From contig CANQTJ010000044.1 of assembly GCA_947626705.1 (NCBI GenBank), positions 1-12,041 on the forward strand: a DNA stretch of 12,041 nt, given 5' to 3'. Origin of the DNA: an uncultured Clostridia bacterium (GTDB taxonomy: Bacteria; Bacillota; Clostridia; TANB77; CAG-508). Position 1 is the first letter of the stretch. Each line of letters opens with the position of its first letter. Shown here piece by piece: positions 1 through 6,117 of this stretch. Under the pieces are notes generated by a model. It searched no databases, had not been told where the DNA came from, and saw only the letters and a program-made list of their open reading frames with translations. The position numbers were made by a program, and so were the translations under genes.

Positions 1-44
1 TGTCTTTATTTTCAAGTATTTCTATCTTTTTATATATTATTTTA

Positions 45-146
45 TTATTTACGACCACCGCGACAGCGGTTTAGTACAATTGTTATAACTAGTGCAACTA
101 ATGTTATTCCTTTATTTTTTTTAATAATTTGTTTTTTTAATTTCAT
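45..146 (-). CDS. 33-residue prepilin-like micro-peptide
   Basis: A short reading frame begins at an ATG (146-144) and ends at a TAA (47-45). A good Shine-Dalgarno GGGAGAA (complement of 153-159) and a near-consensus promoter (229-257) lie upstream. The peptide has a basic start (MKLKKQIIKKNK), then KGITLVALVITIVL, and ends NRCRGGRK. The K-G-I-T-L-x-A-L-V-I-T-I pattern is the prepilin-type processing and N-terminal helix signature common in gut Clostridia. Those pilins normally continue with a longer hydrophobic helix (IIVLLILAG) and a globular domain, both absent here. The helix stops early and a basic tail with one Cys follows. The last codons (CGC TGT CGC GGT GGT CGT) are very GC-rich compared with everything around them. 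It may be a truncated pilin remnant, or a genuine small membrane-active peptide controlled by the divergent XRE gene. Expression signals look real; the function is unknown. Confidence 0.5.
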   Translation of the reverse strand: MKLKKQIIKKNKGITLVALVITIVLNRCRGGRK

Positions 147-204
147 TTGTTATTCTCCCTTCTCTTTTGTTATTTTTTCCATTTTTTAACTATTTATACT
201 TATA

Positions 205-216
205 GACATTTATGTC
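205..216. promoter_or_regulatory. Candidate operator: palindrome GACAT-TT-ATGTC
   Basis: A perfect 5+5 bp inverted repeat with a 2-base centre, lying just downstream of the likely start point of the minus-strand peptide transcript. Its half-site resembles the TGTCA arms at 252-269. XRE-family repressors bind such palindromes, so the neighbouring XRE protein is the natural candidate. Binding is inferred only. Confidence 0.4.
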
Positions 217-228
217 ATATTTTATAAT

Positions 229-257
229 ATTTTATATTTAAAAATATTTACTGTCAA
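229..257 (-). promoter_or_regulatory. Promoter for the prepilin-like peptide
   Basis: Reading on the minus strand: -35 TTGACA (257-252, perfect), a 17-base spacer, and -10 TAAAAT (234-229). Transcription would start near 222, giving a leader of about 75 bases before the ATG at 146. One arm of a TGTCA/TGACA inverted repeat overlaps the -35. Confidence 0.65.
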
Positions 258-269
258 TATTTTATGACA
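252..269. promoter_or_regulatory. Candidate operator: TGTCA-N8-TGACA
   Basis: An inverted repeat of 5-bp arms (252-256 and 265-269) whose left arm overlaps the -35 box of the minus-strand promoter. It lies 33 bases upstream of the TATAAT box for the XRE gene, so one bound repressor could affect both divergent promoters. The sequence TGTCA(A)TATTTTAT recurs near 213-224. Confidence 0.4.
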
Positions 270-301
270 AAAATATCATACTTTTTTTATTAATAATGTA
301 C

Positions 302-307
302 TATAAT
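302..307 (+). promoter_or_regulatory. -10 box for the XRE gene
   Basis: A perfect TATAAT 28 bases before the start codon. No good -35 is visible at 16-18 bp spacing, so the promoter is probably weak or activator-assisted. A strong AGGAGG-type ribosome site (322-329) precedes the ATG at 336. Confidence 0.5.
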
Positions 308-335
308 AGTTTCACAATAACGAGGAGGTTTTAGT

Positions 336-524
336 ATGATTCGTAAATACAGACTATTAAAAAATATTTCACAAGAAGAACTTGCAGAAGAAATTAATAT
401 TAGTTGGCGACAAATTCAAAGAATTGAACAAAATGAAGACAAAACACGAATCACAACTTTTAGGAAAATTGTTAAAGCTTTAAATATTCCCGATAATGAA
501 ATAATAGATTTTATAAAAAAATAA
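336..524 (+). CDS. Small XRE-family helix-turn-helix regulator
   Basis: A 62-residue protein that is essentially one Cro/C1-type DNA-binding domain. SQEELAEEINIS (12-23) forms the scaffold helix and turn, WRQIQRIEQ (24-32) the recognition helix, and TFRKIVKALNIP (41-52) the closing helices. No sensor, protease or oligomerisation domain is attached, which is typical of compact Cro-like repressors and of regulators of small defence or toxin loci. The GAGGAGGT site ends six bases before the ATG. It is transcribed divergently from the micro-peptide gene, with two TGTCA-type palindromes in between, so autoregulation plus control of the peptide is the simplest reading. That role is inferred; the family assignment is firm. 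Confidence 0.88.
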   Translation: MIRKYRLLKNISQEELAEEINISWRQIQRIEQNEDKTRITTFRKIVKALNIPDNEIIDFIKK

Positions 525-562
525 CTTAATTAATTTATTAATATTAATTAAGCTATTTTTTT
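515..562. terminator. Two-way terminator between convergent genes
   Basis: A perfect 10-bp stem, CTTAATTAAT (525-534) with ATTAATTAAG (543-552), and an 8-base loop. It is flanked by an A-run (515-520) on the left and a T-run (556-562) on the right, so it can stop transcription from both the XRE gene and the convergent hemolysin III gene, whose stop codon is at 571. Confidence 0.75.
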
Positions 563-570
563 AAGTTATT

Positions 571-1245
571 TTAAACAACATATAATAATATACAGAAAAA
601 TTGCAATACACTTCCTAACAATATAAATAAATGAAATACAGAATGTATATATTTTTTCTTTTTTCCAATACCATATAATATAGCACCGACCGTATAAGCA
701 ATACCTCCTGATACCAATAAAATTAGCCCCGGTATTCCTAACAATTTAGGTAATAAATTTGCTGTAAATACTATACACCAGCCCATTCCTAAATAACATA
801 TCATTGAAAATTTCTTATATTTTTTTATATCTATTGAATTTAATACAATACCTAAAATTGCCATAAACCATATAATGCCAAATATTGACCAACCTAAAGC
901 TGTATTATATTGTCTAAATGTTACTAAACAAAACGGTGTATATGACCCTGCTATTAACAAAAATATTGAACAATGATCTAAAATTTGAAATACTTTTTTA
1001 GCTTTTAATCCTGGTTTTAATCCATGATATATACTAGACATTGTATATAAAATAATCATCATAACTCCATATATTATAGAGCTTACTACCGCATAGCTAT
1101 TTCTATGTATTGCTGAAAATACAATACATAATACTAATGCAACTATTCCAAACGCTCCACCAACTATGTGTGAAACCATATTGAATATTTCCTCTCCTTT
1201 TGTATATGTTGGTAGTATTCTGTCTTTTAACTTTGTTCTTGTCAT
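571..1245 (-). CDS. Hemolysin III / PAQR-family seven-helix membrane protein
   Basis: A protein of 224 residues with seven hydrophobic segments. Family hallmarks are present: SSIYH (His74), DHCSIFLLIAGSYTPF (Asp90 onward) and the last-helix motif HSVFH (His201 and His205). In adiponectin-receptor relatives these three His bind zinc and the fold resembles a ceramidase-like hydrolase. The bacterial proteins (YqfA, YplQ, Bacillus cereus HlyIII) have no settled physiological role, and 'hemolysin' may be a misnomer. A longer TTG-initiated version from 1266 is possible, but the AAAAGGAGAG ribosome site lies inside that extension and is correctly spaced for the ATG at 1245. The gene stands alone, with its own promoter and the shared terminator. 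Confidence 0.9.
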   Translation of the reverse strand: MTRTKLKDRILPTYTKGEEIFNMVSHIVGGAFGIVALVLCIVFSAIHRNSYAVVSSIIYGVMMIILYTMSSIYHGLKPGLKAKKVFQILDHCSIFLLIAGSYTPFCLVTFRQYNTALGWSIFGIIWFMAILGIVLNSIDIKKYKKFSMICYLGMGWCIVFTANLLPKLLGIPGLILLVSGGIAYTVGAILYGIGKKKKYIHSVFHLFILLGSVLQFFCILLYVV

Positions 1246-1250
1246 TATAT

Positions 1251-1260
1251 CTCTCCTTTT
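1251..1260 (-). promoter_or_regulatory. Ribosome site that fixes the hemolysin III start
   Basis: The complement reads AAAAGGAGAG, spaced for the ATG at 1245-1243. It would be coding sequence if translation began at the upstream TTG (1266), which argues against that longer start. Confidence 0.75.
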
Positions 1261-1282
1261 AATCAAATAATATATTATACAT

Positions 1283-1311
1283 ATTCTAACATATAAAAGT
1301 TCTTAAATCAA
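1283..1311 (-). promoter_or_regulatory. Promoter for the hemolysin III gene
   Basis: On the minus strand: -35 TTGATT (1311-1306), exactly 17 bp, then -10 TAGAAT (1288-1283) preceded by TGT, an extended -10. The transcript leader is about 30 bases. Confidence 0.7.
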
Positions 1312-1348
1312 ATTTTTTTGTTTTCCCCTTCCTATTTTATCCAAAATA

Positions 1349-1357
1349 TGATACAAT
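1349..1357 (+). promoter_or_regulatory. Extended -10 promoter for the zinc-ribbon/tyrS operon
   Basis: TGATACAAT is an extended -10 (TGn plus TACAAT). No convincing -35 is seen, which is common with extended -10 promoters. The leader is only about 30 bases, leaving no room for the T-box riboswitch that often controls tyrS in Firmicutes. Confidence 0.5.
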
Positions 1358-1394
1358 AAACAACATCAAAAGATAAAATAGGAGGAATAAAAAA

Positions 1395-1637
1395 ATGGAA
1401 TTTAATAAGTGTAGTAGATGTGGTAATTTTTTCATATCAAATAATGATGTATGTCCTAAGTGTGAGCCAAAGGATACTTTAGAATTTGAAACTTTTAAAA
1501 ATTACATTGAAGAAAATGGAGTAACAAATAATTTAGAAACTTTATCTAGTGAAACTGGAATCAGTATAAAAAATCTAAATAGATTTTTAGATTACACAGG
1601 TTACAAAAATTTACCTAATCAAAATATAAATTTATAA
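1395..1637 (+). CDS. Small zinc-ribbon protein with C-terminal HTH-like helices
   Basis: An 80-residue protein. Cys6, Cys9, Cys20 and Cys23 (CSRCG...CPKC) form a treble-clef or zinc-ribbon knuckle. Residues 32-68 are helical and read like a small winged or HTH-type domain (LETLSSETGISIKNLNRFL). The layout resembles YvyF-like small Firmicute proteins with a zinc ribbon before a helical DNA- or RNA-binding part; that comparison is from memory. The AGGAGG site (1380-1385) is well placed. It lies 18 bases upstream of tyrS in the same orientation and shares its promoter, hinting at a link to translation or its control, but no function is assigned. Confidence 0.75.
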   Translation: MEFNKCSRCGNFFISNNDVCPKCEPKDTLEFETFKNYIEENGVTNNLETLSSETGISIKNLNRFLDYTGYKNLPNQNINL

Positions 1638-1640
1638 AAT

Positions 1641-1646
1641 GAAAGG
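1641..1646 (+). promoter_or_regulatory. Ribosome site that fixes the tyrS start
   Basis: GAAAGG followed by ATG at 1647 looks like a start codon, but that ATG directly abuts the GAAAGG site. The ATG at 1656 is nine bases further on, and its product begins MTNVFDIL as TyrRS proteins do. Confidence 0.7.
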
Positions 1647-1655
1647 ATGTTTTTT

Positions 1656-2871
1656 ATGACAAACGTATTTGATATTTTAGAGGAAAGAGGATATATTGAA
1701 CAAATGACTCATCCTAAAGAGATAAAAGAGCTTTTTGGAAAACAAAGTGTACCTTTTTATATAGGAATAGACCCAACAGCAGATAGTCTACATGTTGGTC
1801 ATTTTGTTTCATTAATGGTTGCAAGTCATTTGCAAAAATGTGGCCATAAACCTATTATATTAGTTGGTGGAGGTACTGCTACTATTGGCGATCCTTCTGG
1901 TAAAACTGATATGAGAAAAATGCTTTCAAGAGAGCAAATTGATAATAATGTAAAATGTATAAAAAAACAAATTGAAAAGTTTGTTAGTTTTGAAGGCGAA
2001 AACGGCGCTATTATTGTAAATAATGCTGATTGGCTTTTAGATTTAAAATTTATTGATTTTATGAGAGAGATTCGGTAGTTTATTTTCTATTAATAAAATG
2101 CTTTCTGCTGAATGTTATAAACAAAGAATGGAAACAGGATTAACTTTTTTTGAAATGAGCTATATGCTTATGCAATCTTATGATTTCTTATATTTATATA
2201 ATAAATATGGTTGTAAATTGCAAATGGGTGGAAACGACCAATGGTCTAATGTTATTGGTGGTGTTGAATTAATAAGAAAAATCGGAAAAGATGATTCTTA
2301 TGGATTAACCTTTAAACTTCTTACTACTAAAGAAGGTAAAAAAATGGGAAAAACTGAAAAAGGTGCTTTATGGCTAGATCCAGAAAAAACATCTCCTTAT
2401 GAATTTTATCAATATTGGAGAAATATTGAAGATGAAAGTGTTGAAAATGTATTAAAATTATTAACTTTTCTACCTATTGATAAAATAAAAGAACTAGCAT
2501 CTTTAAAAGATGAAAAAATAAATGATGCTAAAAAAATTGCAGCTTTTGAAATTACTAAATTAGTACATGGAGAATCTGAAGCTATAAAAGCAGAAGAAGC
2601 TTCTAATGCTCTATTTACTGGTTCTGGAAATTTAGACAATATGCCTACTTTTGATTTAAATGGTAATAAAAATATTACTATTGTAGATGCAATTGTTTTA
2701 ACAGGTATTGCTCCATCAAAAGGTCAAGCAAGAACTTTAATTACTCAAGGTGGTATTTCTTTAAATGAACAAAAAATTAGTGATATTAATTATTGTTTGT
2801 CTGAAAAAGATTTTTCTGAAGGATATGCTATCTTAAAAAAAGGTAAAAAAGTATTTTATAAATTAGTATAA
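1656..2871 (+). pseudogene. tyrS: tyrS, tyrosyl-tRNA synthetase, split by a one-base insertion
   Basis: A class I synthetase that charges tRNA-Tyr. Frame 1 (1656-2078) holds the nucleotide-binding fold with YIGIDPTADSLHVGH (HIGH motif, residues 46-49) and GGGTATIGDPSGKTDMR. Frame 2 (from about 2074 to 2871) holds QMGGNDQW, the KMSKS equivalent KMGKT (about 229-233) and a C-terminal S4 tRNA-binding domain (about 340-404). Frame 1 ends after REI at a TAG. Removing the single C at 2073 restores REI-GSLFSINKMLSAECYKQR, exactly what family members show there, and gives 404 residues, a normal length. The lesion is therefore one extra base, not two genes. Because the enzyme is essential, the likely options are a base-calling or assembly error, a dead copy with a second TyrRS elsewhere, or recoding; nothing here looks like a known frameshift signal. 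The rest is well conserved. Confidence 0.9.
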
Positions 2872-2897
2872 TAAATTTCATAATATTTATTATTTTT
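2868..2897 (+). terminator. Weak A/T-only terminator after tyrS
   Basis: A 9-bp stem ATAATAAAT (2868-2876) with ATTTATTAT (2885-2893), an 8-base loop, and a T-run (2893-2897). It overlaps the tyrS stop codon. The stem has no G-C pair, so efficiency would be low. Confidence 0.4.
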
Positions 2898-2925
2898 CAT
2901 AAAGTTTATAATATGACAATTATAT

Positions 2926-2980
2926 TGTTACTAGTCAATATTATTACGTTTTTATTACTTTTTAATGCTGACTAGTAACA
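2926..2980. promoter_or_regulatory. Paired inverted sites before the ABC operon
   Basis: TGTTACTAGTCA (2926-2937) and its exact reverse complement TGACTAGTAACA (2969-2980), separated by 31 bases. Each arm is itself nearly palindromic around ACTAGT, and the two centres are 41 bp apart, about four helical turns. This fits two operator sites on one face of the DNA, as for a looping or cooperative repressor (MarR- or TetR-like, inferred). The loop is long and no T-run follows directly, so a terminator is less likely. Confidence 0.5.
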
Positions 2981-3017
2981 TTTATTATTATATTAAATTT
3001 TTTTAAGGAGCAAAAAA

Positions 3018-4213
3018 GTGAATTGGTTATTAAAAAATTATATGCAAAAAGATAAAATCATATACATATTTGCATTACTATTAAATATAGGTTCTAAACT
3101 ACTATCAGAAATTTGGCCACAGAAGAAATGGAAATTAATAAATTTAAAAATCTAAATAATGACTACGTAAACTATAAAACTAAAATTAATTTCAAAATGT
3201 ATAATTATATAGAGATTCTTAAATTTTTAGGATATCTTATGTGGGCCTTTATGATTTTTTTAGGTGGAATATTTATTGTAAATGGCACATTAACTTTAGG
3301 TGAATTTATGATATTTAATAGTTTTATTGATACGATTATGCAACCACTATATAATTTGATTAGCTATATGAATGATTTTAAATATTTTAAGATTTCATTA
3401 AATAAAATTAAAACATTTATCAGTGCACAATCTGAGCAAAAAGATTTAGGAACTTTAGAACTACAAACTATAAATAATATTAATTTTGATAATGTAACTT
3501 TTAAAGCTGATGACAAAATTGTACTTTCAAATATAAATTTGCAAATAGAAAAAAATAAAACTTATGCCTTTATTGGAGAAATTGGTAGTGGAAAATCTTC
3601 AATTGGAAAATTAATTTTAAGAATAATAGATTCAACTAAAGGTAAAATATTGATTAATAATATCGATATAGAAGAATATACACTATTTTCTTTAAGAGAT
3701 AAAATTGCTTATGTTTCTCAAACTCCTTTCCTATTCTCAGATTCAATTAAAAATAATGTTAATTTTGGAAATCTAAATTTAACAGATGATGAAGTACAAT
3801 TTTATTTAAAATTAGCTAAAGCTGATTATGTAAAAAATTTAGAAGATGGTATTGAAACAATAATTGGAGAAAATGGAATAAGTCTTTCAGGTGGAGAAAA
3901 GCAAAGATTGTCATTAGCAAGAGCTTTAGCTAAAAAGCCACAATTATTAATTTTAGATGATATTACTTCTGCACTAGATTATGAATCAGAACTAGAAGTA
4001 ACTAATAATATTAATAATTTAGATTATGATTGTACAAAAATAATAATAGCTCAAAAAATTATTTCTGTAAAAAATGCTGATAAGATATTTGTAATGAAAT
4101 CAGGAAAAATTATAGGAGAAGGAACTCATCAAGAATTATTACAAAGTTGTGATATGTATAAAGAAATTTTTGATATTCAATCTGGAAATGAAAGCGATTT
4201 AATTTATATATAG
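3018..4213 (+). pseudogene. ABC exporter half-transporter (degenerate-site subunit) with internal deletion
   Basis: The original start is the GTG at 3018, after the ribosome site AAGGAG (3005-3010). It reads MNWLLKNYMQKDK..., the start of an exporter's first membrane helix, for about 33 residues to LLSEIW. Homology then resumes in another frame at about 3116 with ATEEMEINKFKNL, which in the intact partner lies near residue 228. About 170-175 residues (helices 2-4) are therefore missing, and the join is out of frame. The remainder keeps two helices and a full ATPase domain. In the 366-residue frame from 3113 these are Walker A GEIGSGKS (155-162), Q203, signature LSGGEKQ (258-264) and Walker B LLILDD (278-283). 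Asp replaces the catalytic Glu and Gln314 replaces the H-loop His, the degenerate site of heterodimeric exporters. The TTG at 3113 has no ribosome site. It is very likely non-functional as a transporter. Confidence 0.82.
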
Positions 4214-4227
4214 GAGGACAATTTTTA

Positions 4228-5994
4228 ATGACTGTAAATAAATACAATGTAGATGAAAAAAATACAAAATTTTCTTTTAAAAATTATGCTCGTGGTTTAA
4301 AATATTTAAAAAAATATAGATGGAAATTATTTGCATTGTTTATAATAGATACAATTGTAATGTTTTCTCATTTATTAATAACAAAACAAATTCAATATAT
4401 TTTAGATAATTCTGTAGGCAGTAAAAATTATTTAGTTGTCGTACAAGGAATAAGTTTTATGATAATCTTAGTAATAATACATCTTACATTTGACTTAGTT
4501 GAAAAAAGACGACTATTAAAAATTAATCAATCGATTGTAATAGATATCAAAAATGACTTGTTTACACATATTCAAAATTTACCTTTTGAATATTTTGATA
4601 CAAGACCTCACGGAAAAATTACTGTAAGATTAACAGAATATGCATCTAGTGTTGCTGATTTAATAACAGATAAATTACTTTCTACTATATTTTTAATATT
4701 AAATATGGGTTTAACATTTATATTTATGATTACAACAAATTTCAAACTTACATTTATAATATTAATAGGTATATTAATATTAAATTTTATACTTGCCATA
4801 ACCTCTAAACCAAAAAGAAATTTAAGATTAGATATAAATAATAAATATTCAAATTTTAGTGCATATAGATTAGAATGTATTAGAGGAATGGAAACAATAC
4901 AAGTATTTAATAGACAAAATGAAAACTTATCAGTTATGTATGATTTAACAAATAAATTTAATACTGCAAGAAAAAAACTATTGCCGATTGGAAATACTGG
5001 ATGGCTTAGCGTACAATTAGTTGAGCATTTAGTTACAACCTCAATTTCTTTTATAGGAGCTATGTTTTTATATCCACAAGTATCAGTAGGAACAATAGTT
5101 GCAATGAGTGAGTATTCAACAAATTTTTGGAGTCCTATAAAGGAACTATTTAATATTATTGATGAATTTATTGAATCAATTACATATCTTGAAAGAATAT
5201 TAGAAACAATAGATGAACCAATTACAATACTAGACAGTCCTAATTCTAAAAATATAAATATAGATGGAAATATAGAGTTTAAAGATGTTACATTTTCATA
5301 CTTGCCCGGAAAACCTGTACTTGACAATATGAATTTTAAAATATATAACAAAGAAAAAATTGCTTTAGTTGGTGAAACAGGATGTGGAAAATCTACAATT
5401 GCTAATTTAATTTGCAGGTTTTATGATATAGATAGTGGAACAATTACAATTGATGGTTTTGATTTAAAAGATTTTAAGCTAAATAGTTTAAGAAGCCAAA
5501 TTACTATTATGCAACAAGAAAATTATTTGTTTAGTAGAAGTATTATGGAAAATTTAAAATACGGTAATGATAACATTTCCGAATTAGAAGTAATTGAAGC
5601 CTGTAAAAAAATGAATATTCATAATTGGATTAATAAGTTTCCAGATGGATATAATACGATTTTAAAAAATAATGGAAAGAACTTATCTGACGGAGAAAAA
5701 CAAATTTTGTGTTATGCAAGAACTATTATAAATAATCCAAAAATTTTAATTTTAGATGAAGCAACAAGTAAAATGGATACAAAAACAGAAAAAATGCTTC
5801 AAGATTTAACTAAAGAAATGATTAAAGATAAAACGTTAATAGTTATAGCTCATAGACTTTCTACTATTATAAATAGTGATAAAATTTATTTTTTGAAAGA
5901 TAAAAAAATTGTTGAAGTTGGCAATCATAAAGAATTAATGGATAAAAAAGGTAATTATTATAATTTATATATGAGTCAAATGATTTCACAGTAA
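4228..5994 (+). CDS. ABC exporter half-transporter, catalytic-site subunit
   Basis: A 588-residue full-length type IV exporter subunit. The six-helix membrane domain spans roughly residues 33-310, with the ATPase domain from about 345. Motifs are Walker A GETGCGKS (382-389), Q430, a divergent signature LSDGEKQ (486-492), Walker B ILILDE with catalytic Glu511, and His542. In TM287/288-like heterodimers the partner supplies the good LSGGE signature to this subunit's Walker site, making the active ATP site. This subunit's altered LSDGE faces the partner's degenerate Walker site. The two genes show exactly that split, so they evolved as a pair. The ribosome site AGGAGG overlaps the partner's stop codon (4211-4217), indicating translational coupling. 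The substrate cannot be told (peptide, lipid or drug). With the partner broken it may be inactive or form homodimers. Confidence 0.93.
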   Translation: MTVNKYNVDEKNTKFSFKNYARGLKYLKKYRWKLFALFIIDTIVMFSHLLITKQIQYILDNSVGSKNYLVVVQGISFMIILVIIHLTFDLVEKRRLLKINQSIVIDIKNDLFTHIQNLPFEYFDTRPHGKITVRLTEYASSVADLITDKLLSTIFLILNMGLTFIFMITTNFKLTFIILIGILILNFILAITSKPKRNLRLDINNKYSNFSAYRLECIRGMETIQVFNRQNENLSVMYDLTNKFNTARKKLLPIGNTGWLSVQLVEHLVTTSISFIGAMFLYPQVSVGTIVAMSEYSTNFWSPIKELFNIIDEFIESITYLERILETIDEPITILDSPNSKNINIDGNIEFKDVTFSYLPGKPVLDNMNFKIYNKEKIALVGETGCGKSTIANLICRFYDIDSGTITIDGFDLKDFKLNSLRSQITIMQQENYLFSRSIMENLKYGNDNISELEVIEACKKMNIHNWINKFPDGYNTILKNNGKNLSDGEKQILCYARTIINNPKILILDEATSKMDTKTEKMLQDLTKEMIKDKTLIVIAHRLSTIINSDKIYFLKDKKIVEVGNHKELMDKKGNYYNLYMSQMISQ

Positions 5995-6006
5995 ATATAT
6001 ATAATA

Positions 6007-6044
6007 GCGGACATTATTAAAAATATTTTAATGTCCGCATTTTT
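6007..6044 (+). terminator. Terminator of the ABC operon
   Basis: A 10-bp stem GCGGACATTA (6007-6016) with TAATGTCCGC (6029-6038), a 12-base loop and a T-run ending at 6044. It lies 13 bases after the stop codon. Its GC-rich base stands out from the local sequence. Confidence 0.85.
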
Positions 6045-6083
6045 ATATTATAGGAAAATTCTCCGAATTTCCTATAATATAAA
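6042..6083. repeat. Long hairpin next to the ABC terminator
   Basis: A 16-bp perfect stem: TTTATATTATAGGAAA (6042-6057) pairs with TTTCCTATAATATAAA (6068-6083). After a bulged A, three more pairs (TTC/GAA) close on a TCC loop. It lies between convergent genes, 34 bases beyond the stop codon of the UPF0182 gene on the minus strand, so it probably ends or protects that transcript. A clear T-run on the minus strand is missing. Confidence 0.55.
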
Positions 6084-6117
6084 GCATTCCACAGAAATAT
6101 TGCTATTAAATACTCAT

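Noticed and set aside
57..70. Hairpin as a transcription terminator
   Set aside because: No T-run follows in either direction.
1246..1266. Seven-codon N-terminal extension of the hemolysin III protein from a TTG
   Set aside because: The extension contains the ribosome site for the downstream ATG.
1266..1394. T-box or other riboswitch before tyrS
   Set aside because: Too short once both divergent promoters are placed, and no T-box core or long antiterminator helix is visible.
2070..2100. Programmed frameshift in tyrS
   Set aside because: No slippery run and no obvious internal Shine-Dalgarno or downstream structure such as the prfB signal; an extra base by error or mutation is simpler.
2409..2639. 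76-codon minus-strand frame within tyrS
   Set aside because: Opposite a conserved TyrRS region, no start signals.
2926..3004. Terminator reading of the 12-bp inverted repeat
   Set aside because: A 31-base loop, and the T-run begins 18 bases after the stem; a weaker but better-shaped terminator already overlaps the tyrS stop.
4608..5351. 247-codon open frame on the minus strand
   Set aside because: It lies entirely inside the intact ABC exporter gene on the other strand, with no ribosome site or recognisable domain; a shadow of AT-rich coding sequence.
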